Shown here: piece after piece, positions 17,538 to 26,235 of the stretch
Position numbering within the stretch: position 1 is the stretch's first letter
Layout: every line of letters begins with the position of its first letter
Source of the DNA: LZORAL124-50-18 sp051208045
GTDB lineage: Bacteria > Pseudomonadota > Gammaproteobacteria > Pseudomonadales > Oleiphilaceae
NCBI GenBank assembly: GCA_051208045.1
Contig: JBPJFY010000001.1
Coordinates: forward strand, 1,054,001 to 1,118,000
DNA: 64,000 bases
Reading direction: 5' to 3'
Notes under the pieces: generated by a model
What the model was told of the DNA's origin: nothing
Seen by the model: only the letters and a program-made list of their open reading frames with translations
Database searches by the model: none
Program-made: the position numbers and the translations under genes

Positions 17538-17939
17538 ATGGGAATGATTGTAACTGCGTTTGTTATCGTACTATTGATGTATTGGGTGTTTTCAAAGAAG
17601 GCCAGTCTATCTGAAGCGGATGCATTTATAAGCCCGGATGGCCAGGTCATTGAACAATTGGCTAGAGCTGGCTCCAACCTCTCTAAGTCCCATGAGATAG
17701 AATTCTTTTTTTATGTGCCCACCACGTTGGGTGCCAAAAAAATAGAATCATATTTGAAGTCCAAAAACTTTAAGGTCAGTGTGCAGCGCTCGAACGTTAA
17801 TAACGATTGGGCGCTTAAAGCTACCAAGGCAATGATTCCTGATGCGACTCAACTGGTTGAACTGCGCAGAGAGTTTGAGAAGCTTGCGACAGCTGAAAGA
17901 GGCACCTACGATGGTTGGGGAACCGGTGTCGTCAATTAG
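17538..17939 (+). CDS. Membrane-anchored RraB-domain protein
   Basis: 133 residues from the ATG at 17538; a TTG at 17529, closer to AAGG, is an alternative start. The first 22 residues form a membrane helix (MIVTAFVIVLLMYWVF). The rest matches the RraB fold (regulator of RNase E activity B): a DGQVIEQL start, then IEFFFYVP, and the closing motif RGTYDGWGTGV. Known RraB proteins are soluble RNase E inhibitors. Here the domain would face the cytoplasm if the helix is a simple anchor, or the periplasm if it is a signal segment. Function is not assumed. Confidence 0.7.
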   Translation: MGMIVTAFVIVLLMYWVFSKKASLSEADAFISPDGQVIEQLARAGSNLSKSHEIEFFFYVPTTLGAKKIESYLKSKNFKVSVQRSNVNNDWALKATKAMIPDATQLVELRREFEKLATAERGTYDGWGTGVVN

Positions 17940-18015
17940 GCGGTTATGAGATTTTGTTGCCACAGATATTCGCCAAATACGCGGATTTCTCAGCATCTCA
18001 TGGAGAAGGTAAGTC

Positions 18016-18448
18016 ATGCACTACCGTGAAATGGACATTTCCGATTACCATCAGATCATTGCGCTCTGGCAAGAGGCCGAGGGCGTCAAACTTCGCGATG
18101 CGGACACTTGTGAGGGCATCGAACGTTATCTGGACAGGAATCCGAGGCTCAGTTTCGTTGCTCTGCTTGGCGGAATAATCGTGGGCACAATCATGGCCGG
18201 GCACGATGGTAAGCGGGGCTATATTCAACATCTTGCTGTGGCCGCTGGAAACCGTCAATCGGGAATCGCGACTGAGCTGCTGTCACGTTGCGTCCGGGCG
18301 CTGAAAGCAGAGGGGATCGTCAAGTCTCATATCCACGTGCTCAGTGACAATGACTTGGCAAAAAAACTATTGGTCTAACCGAGGCTGGGTGAAACGCGAT
18401 GATATCGACGTTTACTCATTCATCAACGGGGGCGGTGACAATGCATAA
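18016..18448 (+). pseudogene. GNAT-family acetyltransferase gene with a frameshift at a run of seven A
   Basis: The first frame (18016-18378) gives 120 residues of a GNAT fold, including a beta-4/loop region YIQHLAVAAGNRQSGIATELL that matches the acetyl-CoA-binding motif. It stops at TAA just after AAAAAAA at 18360-18366. Shifting by +1 at that run restores NYWSNRGWVKRDDIDVYSF and a stop at 18446-18448, the expected GNAT C-terminus. One extra A explains the break. Either the gene is inactivated, or it is rescued by slippage, or the run was misread. Confidence 0.75.
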
Positions 18449-18518
18449 TCACGTGGTAAAACATTCTGGAGCTGTGTGATTAGTTCCTTTTGGCAGTGAA
18501 TCGTATAAGGGCGCCAAA

Positions 18519-19055
18519 ATGGGCAGACCAACAACAAAAGAAGAAATGCTTGCGGCAGCCTCTGAGCGGTTTTCTGCACTGTGGACGTTAATCGACGCCA
18601 TGTCAGAAGAGTCCTTAAACACCGACTTTGACTTCTCACAGGATGTAAAAAAGAAAGAAGCTCATTGGAGGCGCGATAAAAATCTCAGGGATATTCTCAT
18701 CCATCTCTACGAGTGGCATCAACTGCTCCTGAAGTGGGTTGAATTGAACATGGCGGGGTACAAATCAAGCTTTTTGCCCCAGCCGTTCACCTGGAAAACG
18801 TATGGTGATATGAACGTCGAGTTTTGGAAAAAGCACCAACAGACACCGCTGGAGGATGCCCGGCACATGCTGAAGTCCAGTCATGCGTCTGTTATGGCGC
18901 TGGCTGAGAATCTCTCGAATGAAGAGCTGTTCACTAAACAGTATTTCGACTGGACCGGGACAACCACCGTGGGGAGTTACTGTGTCTCCGCGCTGTCCAG
19001 CCACTACGATTGGGCGATCAAGAAGCTGAAGGCGCACTGTAAAAAGTTTTCTTAA
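18519..19055 (+). CDS. ClbS/DfsB-like (DUF1706) four-helix bundle protein
   Basis: 178 residues opening with MGRPTTKEEMLAAASERF and continuing with LRDILIHLYEWHQLL, the pattern of the DUF1706 family that includes ClbS. ClbS is the colibactin self-resistance protein, which hydrolyses an electrophilic cyclopropane. Most family members are uncharacterised and belong to the broad DinB/YfiT fold. The gene lies about 2 kb beyond the PKS cluster but is separated from it by oppositely oriented DNA, so a link with self-protection is only a possibility. It is followed by another DinB-like gene 19 bases downstream, probably co-transcribed. Confidence 0.85.
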   Translation: MGRPTTKEEMLAAASERFSALWTLIDAMSEESLNTDFDFSQDVKKKEAHWRRDKNLRDILIHLYEWHQLLLKWVELNMAGYKSSFLPQPFTWKTYGDMNVEFWKKHQQTPLEDARHMLKSSHASVMALAENLSNEELFTKQYFDWTGTTTVGSYCVSALSSHYDWAIKKLKAHCKKFS

Positions 19056-19074
19056 CACCGCAGGAGGATGGTTT

Positions 19075-19608
19075 ATGGAAGTTCATACCAACATGCTTGC
19101 CAAGGCATTTAACTACAAAAAATGGGCAAATTCGGAACTGCTGGATTTTGGCGAGCGACAGTGGCACTTGCTTCCGGAAGATGATGCCGTTTTCTTCCTC
19201 CGCATTCTCAACCATACTGCCGTGGTGGATAGTTTGTTTATCAGTCGGATTTCCGGTGAGACAGAGCGTTATACGGCAGACAACACGATTGAAACACCCA
19301 CACTCGCGGAGTTGCGGGATCGAATGGCTGAGAGTGATGCCTGGCTGGCAAATTATGCGGCAACAGCGACGCCGGAAGTGTTGAGCCAGGTGATTTCATT
19401 CACGTTTACAGATGGTGATGCGGGCCAGCTGTCTATTGAAGAAATCCTGCTCCATTTGTTGACACACGGCAGTAACCACCGGGGGATGGCATCCCGGGCG
19501 CTGGCGACGCATGGGCTGGAGCGACCGAAGGACACATTCACGCGATACTTGCATTCAGTGGAACCGGTTCGACGGGAAGCGGCACAACGTGAATTAGTTT
19601 CGATGTGA
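19075..19608 (+). CDS. DinB-family protein
   Basis: 177 residues with the DinB pattern: an N-terminal NYKKWANSELLD helix, a first metal His in ILNHTAVVD, and the closing pair of His residues in LLTHGSNHRGM. These three His form the divalent metal site of the DinB/YfiT four-helix bundle. Known members include thiol-dependent transferases and hydrolases, but most have no assigned function. GGAGG lies just upstream of the ATG. Its neighbour, the ClbS-like gene, has a related fold, so the two may have arisen by duplication or act on the same compound. Confidence 0.9.
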   Translation: MEVHTNMLAKAFNYKKWANSELLDFGERQWHLLPEDDAVFFLRILNHTAVVDSLFISRISGETERYTADNTIETPTLAELRDRMAESDAWLANYAATATPEVLSQVISFTFTDGDAGQLSIEEILLHLLTHGSNHRGMASRALATHGLERPKDTFTRYLHSVEPVRREAAQRELVSM

Positions 19609-19671
19609 GCCTGATGGAGTTCCAGCCTGCGCTGGAGTCTCCTAAACGGGGCTCATATACTTCTACGGGAG

Positions 19672-19893
19672 CTAATTACCGGGATCGGATCGACGCTCAT
19701 TGCCTGTCCGGCTTTCTTCCAAATGTTGGGAGAGCATTTCTAACAACTGGGCATTTCGTTTAAGCAAGTCTTCGTAGTAGTTCAAGAGCGGTTGATTCAC
19801 GGGATTTTGGGAACGTATCAACGTGAGTTGTTCCTGCGCCTCCTGTGACTCTTCCAGTAATCTGTTTCGCTGGGCTTCTAATGGCGTATTCAA
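19672..19893 (-). CDS. Small coiled-coil protein, unknown
   Basis: 73 residues, charged and Gln/Leu/Glu rich (EESQEAQEQL, LLKRNAQLLEML), with a heptad-like pattern that predicts a coiled coil. There is no signal peptide or membrane segment. I recognise no family. The ATG is ordinary but its ribosome binding site is weak. It is convergent with the DinB gene. Confidence 0.5.
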   Translation of the reverse strand: MNTPLEAQRNRLLEESQEAQEQLTLIRSQNPVNQPLLNYYEDLLKRNAQLLEMLSQHLEESRTGNERRSDPGN

Positions 19894-20103
19894 GCAAGAC
19901 TCCCTGTTTGTCCCTGTAATGGTCCCGCACCTTCGCCTGTTTTTGTTGTTTTTTGAGGTGTACTGTTAAAAAAGTGACTGTCTGTTACGTATTATAGACA
20001 GGGTTTGTTGTTGATAAATAGGTGAAATTGTGGAGATTGTTGAATTTTTGATGCGGTTAACATTTACACGTGTACGCGCTCCGAGATGGTGCATTGAGCA
20101 TGG

Positions 20104-21981
20104 CTAGAAGGCCGGTTTTGGCTTTTGGTCGAGAAAGTGCTCGATCTGATTCTGCAGTGTTTTGGCATCAACGGGCTTACACATGAACTCATCCATACCC
20201 ACTTCGGTACAGCGTTCCTTGTCAGATTCCCGTGCATTAGCGGTGACCGCGATGATTGGCGTTTTGCACTTCTGACCGGGAAGGTCTCGGATACGCCGTG
20301 TGGCTTCATAGCCGTCCATGACCGGCATTTGACAATCCATGAGAATCAAGTCGACTTCATTCTGCTCCATATAAGCGACCGCCTCCTTACCATTGTTGGC
20401 CAGGCGTGTCTCGTAGTTCATTTTCTGCAGCAGTTTGTTCAATACCATCTGGTTGACCTTATTGTCTTCCACGATAAGGATCACTTTTTTACTGGACTCT
20501 TCGGGCTTCACCGCCGCATAAATCACTGTGGGCGTATCGCTCTCGATCGCTTCTTCGACACTCAAGTGGCAGGGGAAACTGAAACTCACCCGAGCGCCCG
20601 TACCACCGCTCTTGTTTTGAAATTTCAGCTCTCCGCCCAGCGCCTGAGCCACCACCTTACAGATGGCCAGACCAATTCCCAACCCACCATGACGGCGCGT
20701 AAAGGAACTCTCTAACTGGTGGAAAGGGCGGAACACCTCGTCCACCAGTTCCTGTTTTACGCCAGGGCCACTGTCTTCCACTTCAAAGGTGATGTGGAAA
20801 GGCTTGTCCCCCGAACTCACCGCTTCATAGTGCACGCGAAAGTAGATGTCTCCCTCTTGCGTAAACTTTACCGCGTTGTCGAGCAGGCGTCGGATGACGT
20901 GAAGGATCTTTTGTTTGTCACTCTGCAGCATAATGTTTTTGATGCTGTTGAGGTCACAATGGAAGCTGAGGTTTTTCTTCTCACACTCCCGATGAGTCAC
21001 CAGCATGGTATAAGTCAGCAGGCGATGTAACGAAAATTCGGTCTCATTGATTCTTGGCTTGCCGGAAATGAAGTCGGAAAAGGTCAGGATTTCGTCAACG
21101 GTTTTGGTCATGAACACCGATGAGTGGTTTGCGGCGTCCAGAAGTTCTCGCTGGTCGGTGTCCAGTTGCGTTTGTTTCAACAGGTTCAGTGAGCCGATGA
21201 TCCCGTTCATGGGAGTGCGAAGCTCATGGCTGATGGTGGCAAGAAACGCCTCTTTCAAGTTATCTGTCTGGTTGATGGCCGTGAGCACTCGCTTGGACAC
21301 ATACCAGGAGAGGGCGGAGAGCCCGGCAATGATGAGCAATCCCATCAATGATGCCACGGAATTTGTCCGATTCAGCGTCTTGGTGACCGTACTGAGTTGC
21401 AGGGAGTAGGATTTCTGTTCCGAGTCCAGCCAGTTGTTGATTGCCGTCTGCAGCTTGCTGTAAGCGTGGTTGGTGGCCATCGCATCCCGCGCGTATTCCT
21501 GGTATTTCTCCGGCTCGGCGATCAGTGTCTGTGCCAGCTGGCGCCCTTGGGTAATGTAGTCATCCAGCAGGGTTTGGATCACCTTGGTTCGACTCTCGCC
21601 GTCCATATTTAATCGCCGAATATTCTGGACGCGTTGCTGCAGACGATCACTGAGTTCGATGGACTCTTCAATGAGAAAATCATTCTGGAGGCTGATAGCG
21701 GAAGATAAGGACTCCCTGTAGAGATCCAGTTCCTGTTTCAGGAGGATGAGGTTTTCAATGGAGGGGAAGGCTTCCTCCTGCAGTTCGATGATTTTGCTTT
21801 CGTTCTGTTTTGCAACGAGGAAGTTCACCGCCAGAAACAATGCCAAGGCGGCGCCACCCAGCACTGCGATCGTCATGATATAAAATCGTACGATGTGGTT
21901 CTGATTCAGTTTCACGTGGTTGTGTTCTCGTACCGCAGCTTCCCGATTATTCTTCCGTGCGAGTGTGCTTCGTCTAATCAA
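20104..21981 (-). CDS. Hybrid sensor histidine kinase/response regulator
   Basis: About 625 residues. Membrane helices near 31-57 and 215-235 flank a helical periplasmic sensor of about 155 residues rich in LQ/EL heptads. Then comes a HisKA domain with His252 in ATISHELRTP, an HATPase with DNAVKF (N box) and GLGIGLAI (G2 box), and a receiver domain with the phospho-acceptor Asp in LILMDCQMPVMDG and the Lys in CKPV. All kinase and receiver residues look intact. No separate HPt or DNA-binding partner is adjacent. The TTG start at 21981 is weakly supported, and an internal GTG about 23 codons in is possible. Confidence 0.88.
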   Translation of the reverse strand: MIRRSTLARKNNREAAVREHNHVKLNQNHIVRFYIMTIAVLGGAALALFLAVNFLVAKQNESKIIELQEEAFPSIENLILLKQELDLYRESLSSAISLQNDFLIEESIELSDRLQQRVQNIRRLNMDGESRTKVIQTLLDDYITQGRQLAQTLIAEPEKYQEYARDAMATNHAYSKLQTAINNWLDSEQKSYSLQLSTVTKTLNRTNSVASLMGLLIIAGLSALSWYVSKRVLTAINQTDNLKEAFLATISHELRTPMNGIIGSLNLLKQTQLDTDQRELLDAANHSSVFMTKTVDEILTFSDFISGKPRINETEFSLHRLLTYTMLVTHRECEKKNLSFHCDLNSIKNIMLQSDKQKILHVIRRLLDNAVKFTQEGDIYFRVHYEAVSSGDKPFHITFEVEDSGPGVKQELVDEVFRPFHQLESSFTRRHGGLGIGLAICKVVAQALGGELKFQNKSGGTGARVSFSFPCHLSVEEAIESDTPTVIYAAVKPEESSKKVILIVEDNKVNQMVLNKLLQKMNYETRLANNGKEAVAYMEQNEVDLILMDCQMPVMDGYEATRRIRDLPGQKCKTPIIAVTANARESDKERCTEVGMDEFMCKPVDAKTLQNQIEHFLDQKPKPAF

Positions 21982-22270
21982 AGCTCAGCAGGTGTATCTA
22001 CTAAGAGTAAGTGAAATTTGGGATTTTTCTAGCGCAATGGGTGCTTCGCCCGTCGCTAGATTTGTAAAATTGTGCAATTTCATCCGAGTTGAATAGCGCT
22101 CAATAACTTTCTCATATATTAATCGTGTTGGATATGTCTTTTCGTACCACTTTTGGTTGATATGACAAAATTATCGAAAACTGGTGGCATTACGTGTATC
22201 ATCTCGGTTACCAGCTTCAGTGGTCGTATGATTGAAGTGGCAATATATTGATTTTAAAGGAGTTTCTGAC
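21982..22270. other. Divergent intergenic region with a 31-base hairpin
   Basis: Lies between the histidine kinase and the small membrane protein genes. CTAGCG (22029-22034) pairs with CGCTAG (22054-22059), enclosing GGG/CCC arms, about 48 bases upstream of the kinase start. No gene is supported here. Confidence 0.4.
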
Positions 22271-22396
22271 GTGGGTAAGAAAACACTACCAGGCAATCAC
22301 GGGGACAGTCTGGACTACCAGGCAATTAACAGCTTTCTGATTTACATGGGCGTAGGCATTGCCCTGGGTATTGTGCTGTTCGGTTTCGTACTCTAG
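22271..22396 (+). CDS. 41-residue single-helix membrane protein
   Basis: A GTG-started frame of 41 residues with a strong ribosome binding site, AAAGGAG, eight bases upstream. The N-terminal 20 residues are polar (GKKTLPGNHGDSLDYQ) and the rest is one hydrophobic helix (FLIYMGVGIALGIVLFGFVL) running to the stop. The clear binding site and clean soluble-then-membrane layout support a real gene below usual annotation size limits. No family is recognised. A hairpin follows. Confidence 0.65.
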   Translation: MGKKTLPGNHGDSLDYQAINSFLIYMGVGIALGIVLFGFVL

Positions 22397-22441
22397 GCAA
22401 CGATTCCGTGCTCTTGGCGACGATTGTGTAGTACGCGACAG

Positions 22442-22472
22442 GTGCCAGCCCACAAGCGGAATTGGCTGGCAC
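22442..22472 (-). terminator. Hairpin between the small membrane protein gene and phaR
   Basis: GTGCCAGCC (22442-22450) and GGCTGGCAC (22464-22472) form a nine-base stem with a 13-base loop between two convergent genes. No strong T-run is present on either strand. Confidence 0.4.
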
Positions 22473-22477
22473 ACGCC

Positions 22478-22918
22478 CTAATCCTTTCCCGATTTTTCTC
22501 CACGCAACAAGCTCGTGAAAGCGCTCATCTGGCGTGACAAATGATCACCAAACTCCTTGATGGTGTCTTTGGGATTGATCAGCTCTTTCATCATTTTGTG
22601 CAAGCTCTCCTGACGGTCAATGAACGTGGCGAGGCTTTGTTCTATATATTGGCGCAGAAAATACTGCATATCGCTGCCATAAAACCGGATCAGCTGTTTC
22701 AGCACGGTATTGGTCAGCAGTGACTGCTCCTCTGTGGTTTCCTGTTCCGTAATGATTTGGAGTAACACCGCTTTGGTCAGGTCTTCGTCTGTTTTGGAGT
22801 CCACGACTTTGAAGTCTTTGTGGTTCAGCACCAACTCTCGAATAAACTCCAGGTTTACGTATTGACTGGTGGCGGTGTCGTACAGACGTCGGTTGGGATA
22901 CTTTCTGATGGTGATCAC
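22478..22918 (-). CDS. phaR: Polyhydroxyalkanoate synthesis repressor PhaR
   Basis: 146 residues. The N-terminus, ITIRKYPNRRLYDTATSQYV, is the diagnostic PHB/PHA accumulation DNA-binding domain, followed by the regulator region (LLTNTVLKQLIRFYGSDMQ). PhaR binds nascent PHA granules and represses phasin and synthesis genes in their absence, so this strain likely makes polyhydroxyalkanoate. No phaC or phasin gene is in this window. The start overlaps the cupin gene stop by four bases, suggesting co-transcription. Confidence 0.93.
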   Translation of the reverse strand: MITIRKYPNRRLYDTATSQYVNLEFIRELVLNHKDFKVVDSKTDEDLTKAVLLQIITEQETTEEQSLLTNTVLKQLIRFYGSDMQYFLRQYIEQSLATFIDRQESLHKMMKELINPKDTIKEFGDHLSRQMSAFTSLLRGEKSGKD

Positions 22919-23334
22919 GGGAGGCTGGTTACCGATTTATGAGAGGATTCCGTGTCAGTGTAGCATTCTGGTGCAAATCTTGGGCTGCATACGGCCAAAA
23001 AAATCAGATCGGTGTTCCCAGGGTTGTGGATGCGTTGGTGCCAATCCGGCGGAATCACCACTTTGTCTCCCGGTTTAACCCGTTCTGACAGAGAAACTGC
23101 CTCCGCCTGTGCGCCTGATTTAAGCTCGACGATGCCTTCGCCAGAGAGTATCACATACATCTCCTTCACACCGGTTAATCTGTGCCAGCGGGTGGTCACA
23201 CCCGGAGGAACCCGCGCCTCCGCGATCGACACGTCAGTGATCTCCGGTGTATTGCAGTATTCGGTGATAAAACAGCCTTCCTCGAAGAAATATTCCTTCG
23301 GGGCGGCTGCCTTGATGATTCGTCCCTCACTCAT
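22915..23334 (-). CDS. Cupin-domain protein
   Basis: 139 residues with the two cupin motifs: TTRWHRLTGVKEMYVILSGEG, in which one usual metal His is Arg-Trp-His, and PGDKVVIPPDWHQRIHNPG. This is a single small beta-barrel, which usually binds a metal. Enzymatic role unknown. GGAGG lies upstream of the ATG. It is the first gene of a pair with phaR, and the two share four bases. Confidence 0.85.
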   Translation of the reverse strand: MSEGRIIKAAAPKEYFFEEGCFITEYCNTPEITDVSIAEARVPPGVTTRWHRLTGVKEMYVILSGEGIVELKSGAQAEAVSLSERVKPGDKVVIPPDWHQRIHNPGNTDLIFLAVCSPRFAPECYTDTESSHKSVTSLP

Positions 23335-23397
23335 GGTGTCATCCTCCAGTCTATCGCTGTGTCAGGCAGGCTCGTGATTTCAGCGCTTGCTTCTGGC

Positions 23398-24402
23398 TCA
23401 CGCAGATCGCCGATAATGTGAGGGCGTCACGCCGCTCCAGCGCAGAAATGCATGGTTAAAACTCGCGGCTTCACTGTAACCCAGGCGCTCCGCGATGTCT
23501 TCAATCGGGCAATTGCTCTGGCTGAGCCAGTGACGTGCCTTTGCAAATCGAACATCGTCCAGCAGTTTCTGGTACCGGGTGCCATGGGCGGAGAGCTGGC
23601 GGCGGAGCGTACGTTCTGACATGCCCAGAGAGTTGGCCACGTCACCCGCGCTGGGCAGTGAGTTTGCGAACAGGTTGAGATACCCGGTGACCTGGCTGGG
23701 CAGCGCCTGATTCGGGAGATTGCTCTGCATCATCAGCTGATCACATTGCGCTTTATATAGCTCGAAAGCCACACCATTGGCCTGGGTGAAGGGTTGTTTC
23801 AGGCTTTCCGGATTAAATGAAATGGCCGCGTGCGGGTGGCCAAATCTTACCGGGCAGGGAGACAGGCGTTCGTACGCTAGCGTCCTGTCAGGTTTGGGGT
23901 AGGGGAAGGCGATTTCGACGACTTCAAACAGGGAGTTCATGCCTTGCGCCAGGTCGCGGATGAATCGCAATGTGCCTGAAAGGTCATTGTCGATCAGAAA
24001 CTTTTCAATGTGATCCGGCAGCTTAGGGTAGTGAATGGTGAGGGTGGGGCGTTGCCGCTCGATGGCCAGGCTGAGACGGCCTCTCAAGTAAGTAATCTGC
24101 TGGTATTTTACGCCGATCCGGCAGGCCTCATAGGCATTGGGGCAGGTCATGATCATCATCGAAAATGGACCATAGCCCGCCAGCCCGAATCGGCTGCCCA
24201 GCGTCAGACCCAGGTCCGGATCGTTGAACAAGGGTTGCAGGCGGCTGAGAATGCGAAGCTCCGTTGCCCGGTCGATCATCGCGCCGGGATCGATGTGATT
24301 CGGGTCAAAATGTTCGGCTTTCAGGATGGTCGCGCAATCCAGCCCCATTTCCTGAAGATTTTTGATGGTAAAGATTAATCCCAATACAGATCTGAGTGCC
24401 AT
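23398..24402 (-). CDS. AraC-family regulator divergent from a Baeyer-Villiger monooxygenase
   Basis: 334 residues. The N-terminal part is the Arabinose_bd-like domain typical of OruR/ArgR-type AraC members (GPFSMMIMTCPNAYEACRIG). The C-terminal 100 residues contain two helix-turn-helix units, GDVANSLGMSERTLRRQL and EDIAERLGYSEAASFNHAF, ending in GVTPSHYRR. It is transcribed away from the monooxygenase gene 230 bases distant, the usual arrangement for a substrate-responsive activator of that gene. The inducing ligand is unknown. Confidence 0.9.
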   Translation of the reverse strand: MALRSVLGLIFTIKNLQEMGLDCATILKAEHFDPNHIDPGAMIDRATELRILSRLQPLFNDPDLGLTLGSRFGLAGYGPFSMMIMTCPNAYEACRIGVKYQQITYLRGRLSLAIERQRPTLTIHYPKLPDHIEKFLIDNDLSGTLRFIRDLAQGMNSLFEVVEIAFPYPKPDRTLAYERLSPCPVRFGHPHAAISFNPESLKQPFTQANGVAFELYKAQCDQLMMQSNLPNQALPSQVTGYLNLFANSLPSAGDVANSLGMSERTLRRQLSAHGTRYQKLLDDVRFAKARHWLSQSNCPIEDIAERLGYSEAASFNHAFLRWSGVTPSHYRRSA

Positions 24403-24632
24403 GGGTGCAACCTGTGCTGTTTTTATTGTCGGGCAAATGACGTGTTAGCGACAAAACTGCTTGTGCCAGAACATAGTCTACTGGAGGGCAAGGGGAAATG
24501 CATTGGCCGAAATTATCAAGGAGTATCGCCATTTCAGCCTGTTTTTTAGGCGGCAGCATTGAAATACTTGCAGACATAGCCGCTCGGAAAGTAGCCGGGT
24601 GGACGCAATAACACGCAGGAGGGATTTGGATT

Positions 24633-26141
24633 GTGGACTATGAAGTGATCATCATCGGCGCGGGATTTTCGGGATTGTGTTTGGCACATAAACTGGTGGA
24701 GCAAGGGATTACCAACTTCACCGTACTGGAAAAAGCGGAGGATGTTGGCGGTACGTGGCGAGATAATACCTACCCCGGGTGTGCCTGTGATGTGCAATCG
24801 CATTTATATTCGTATTCCTTTGAGGGGAATGCCGAGTGGAGTGAGAGTTACGCTGGCTGGAAGGAAATTCAGCAGTACATTCAGGGGTTTGTACGCAAAC
24901 ACCAGTTACGGCGTTTTGTGACATTTAAACAGGAAATGGCCGCGGCGACGTTTGATGAGCGCACCGGGACCTGGCGCGTGGAAACCAGATCAGGGGACCT
25001 GTTCCGTGCCCGGTTTCTGATTATGGGAACGGGGCCGCTGCATGTACCGGCCATACCGAGCTTTCCGGGGAGAGAGACGTTTAAGGGGGCGGTTTTCCAT
25101 TCTGCCCGGTGGGACCACAAGGTATCGTTGTCCGGGAAGCGCGTGATTTCCATCGGCACTGGCGGCAGTGCCATTCAATATATTCCGGAAGTGGCCAAAC
25201 TGGCCCAAAAGCTCACGGTCATGCAACGCACACCAGCGTGGGTTTTACCGCGCAAGGAGCGGGCATATACCCCCATGGAAAAAGCGCTGTTCCGCAAATC
25301 TCCGGCGTTGCGCACGTTGCACCGGCTGGGTATCTACCTCAAAAATGAAGCCCGATTGCTCGCCGTATGGAATCCCTCGATTGCCAATCTCTACTCCAAT
25401 GTCGCCGTAAGCCACATTAAGAAATCGATTAAAGATCCTGCGATGGTTGCCCGATTAACGCCGGATTACACCATTGGCTGTAAGCGTATTCTGTTATCCA
25501 ACACATACTACCCCACGTTTAACCGTAAAAATGTGTCGCTGGTGACGGACGGTATTGATCGTCTGGTACCGGAAGGTGTGGTGACGAAGGATGGTGCGCT
25601 CCACGAGGCGGATGTGATTGTTCTGGGGACAGGCTTTGTGGTGGATCCCAGAGACTATCTCCAGCAGGTGCCGATCCGGGGGCGCGGCGGTGTTCAGTTG
25701 CTGGATGTCTGGCAGGATGGGCCTGAGGCCTATCTGGGCATGACTGTCTCGGGATTTCCCAACCTGTTTCAAATGACAGGGCCAAACACCGCGCTGGGGC
25801 ATAATTCGATCATCTTTATGATTGAAAGTATGGTGGCCTATATTCTGGACGCTATCCACACAACGAAGCGGCGTAACTGTCTTTCGCTGGAGGTGCAATC
25901 CACGGTGCAGCAGGCCTACAACCGCTCCCTCCAGACGCGATTGAAAGGCACTGTGTGGACCACGGGGTGCACGAGCTGGTATCAACAGAAAGAAGGGAAA
26001 AATATCGCCATCTGGCCCGGGTCCACGTTGGAGTATCGGTGGCGCACCCGGCGGATACGCGCGTCTGATTTTTCATGGGTTGCCGAGCCTCAGGCGTCGA
26101 ATGTGGTCACGCCGGCCGGGGCTATGAAAGTGGATGTTTAA
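24633..26141 (+). CDS. Flavin-containing Baeyer-Villiger monooxygenase
   Basis: 502 residues from a GTG start with AGGAGGG nine bases upstream. It has the FAD site GAGFSG (residues 9-14), the BVMO fingerprint FKGAVFHSARWD and the NADPH site GTGGSA. The enzyme inserts an oxygen next to a ketone to give an ester or lactone. The next gene is an alpha/beta hydrolase that could open the ester, and a divergent AraC regulator completes a typical ketone or secondary-alkane degradation module. Length is normal for this class. Confidence 0.92.
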   Translation: MDYEVIIIGAGFSGLCLAHKLVEQGITNFTVLEKAEDVGGTWRDNTYPGCACDVQSHLYSYSFEGNAEWSESYAGWKEIQQYIQGFVRKHQLRRFVTFKQEMAAATFDERTGTWRVETRSGDLFRARFLIMGTGPLHVPAIPSFPGRETFKGAVFHSARWDHKVSLSGKRVISIGTGGSAIQYIPEVAKLAQKLTVMQRTPAWVLPRKERAYTPMEKALFRKSPALRTLHRLGIYLKNEARLLAVWNPSIANLYSNVAVSHIKKSIKDPAMVARLTPDYTIGCKRILLSNTYYPTFNRKNVSLVTDGIDRLVPEGVVTKDGALHEADVIVLGTGFVVDPRDYLQQVPIRGRGGVQLLDVWQDGPEAYLGMTVSGFPNLFQMTGPNTALGHNSIIFMIESMVAYILDAIHTTKRRNCLSLEVQSTVQQAYNRSLQTRLKGTVWTTGCTSWYQQKEGKNIAIWPGSTLEYRWRTRRIRASDFSWVAEPQASNVVTPAGAMKVDV

Positions 26142-26235
26142 CGCTTATAGTCGATGTTTTGCAATCGAGTACGCAAAAGTCAGGCGCGTCGACGATGAAT
26201 AGAAAAATGGTGAACAGAAAAACGGGGAACAACGA

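Noticed and set aside
18354..18380. Programmed -1 frameshifting at the A7 run in the GNAT gene
   Set aside because: The downstream frame that continues the protein is +1 relative to the first, so a -1 slip would not join them.
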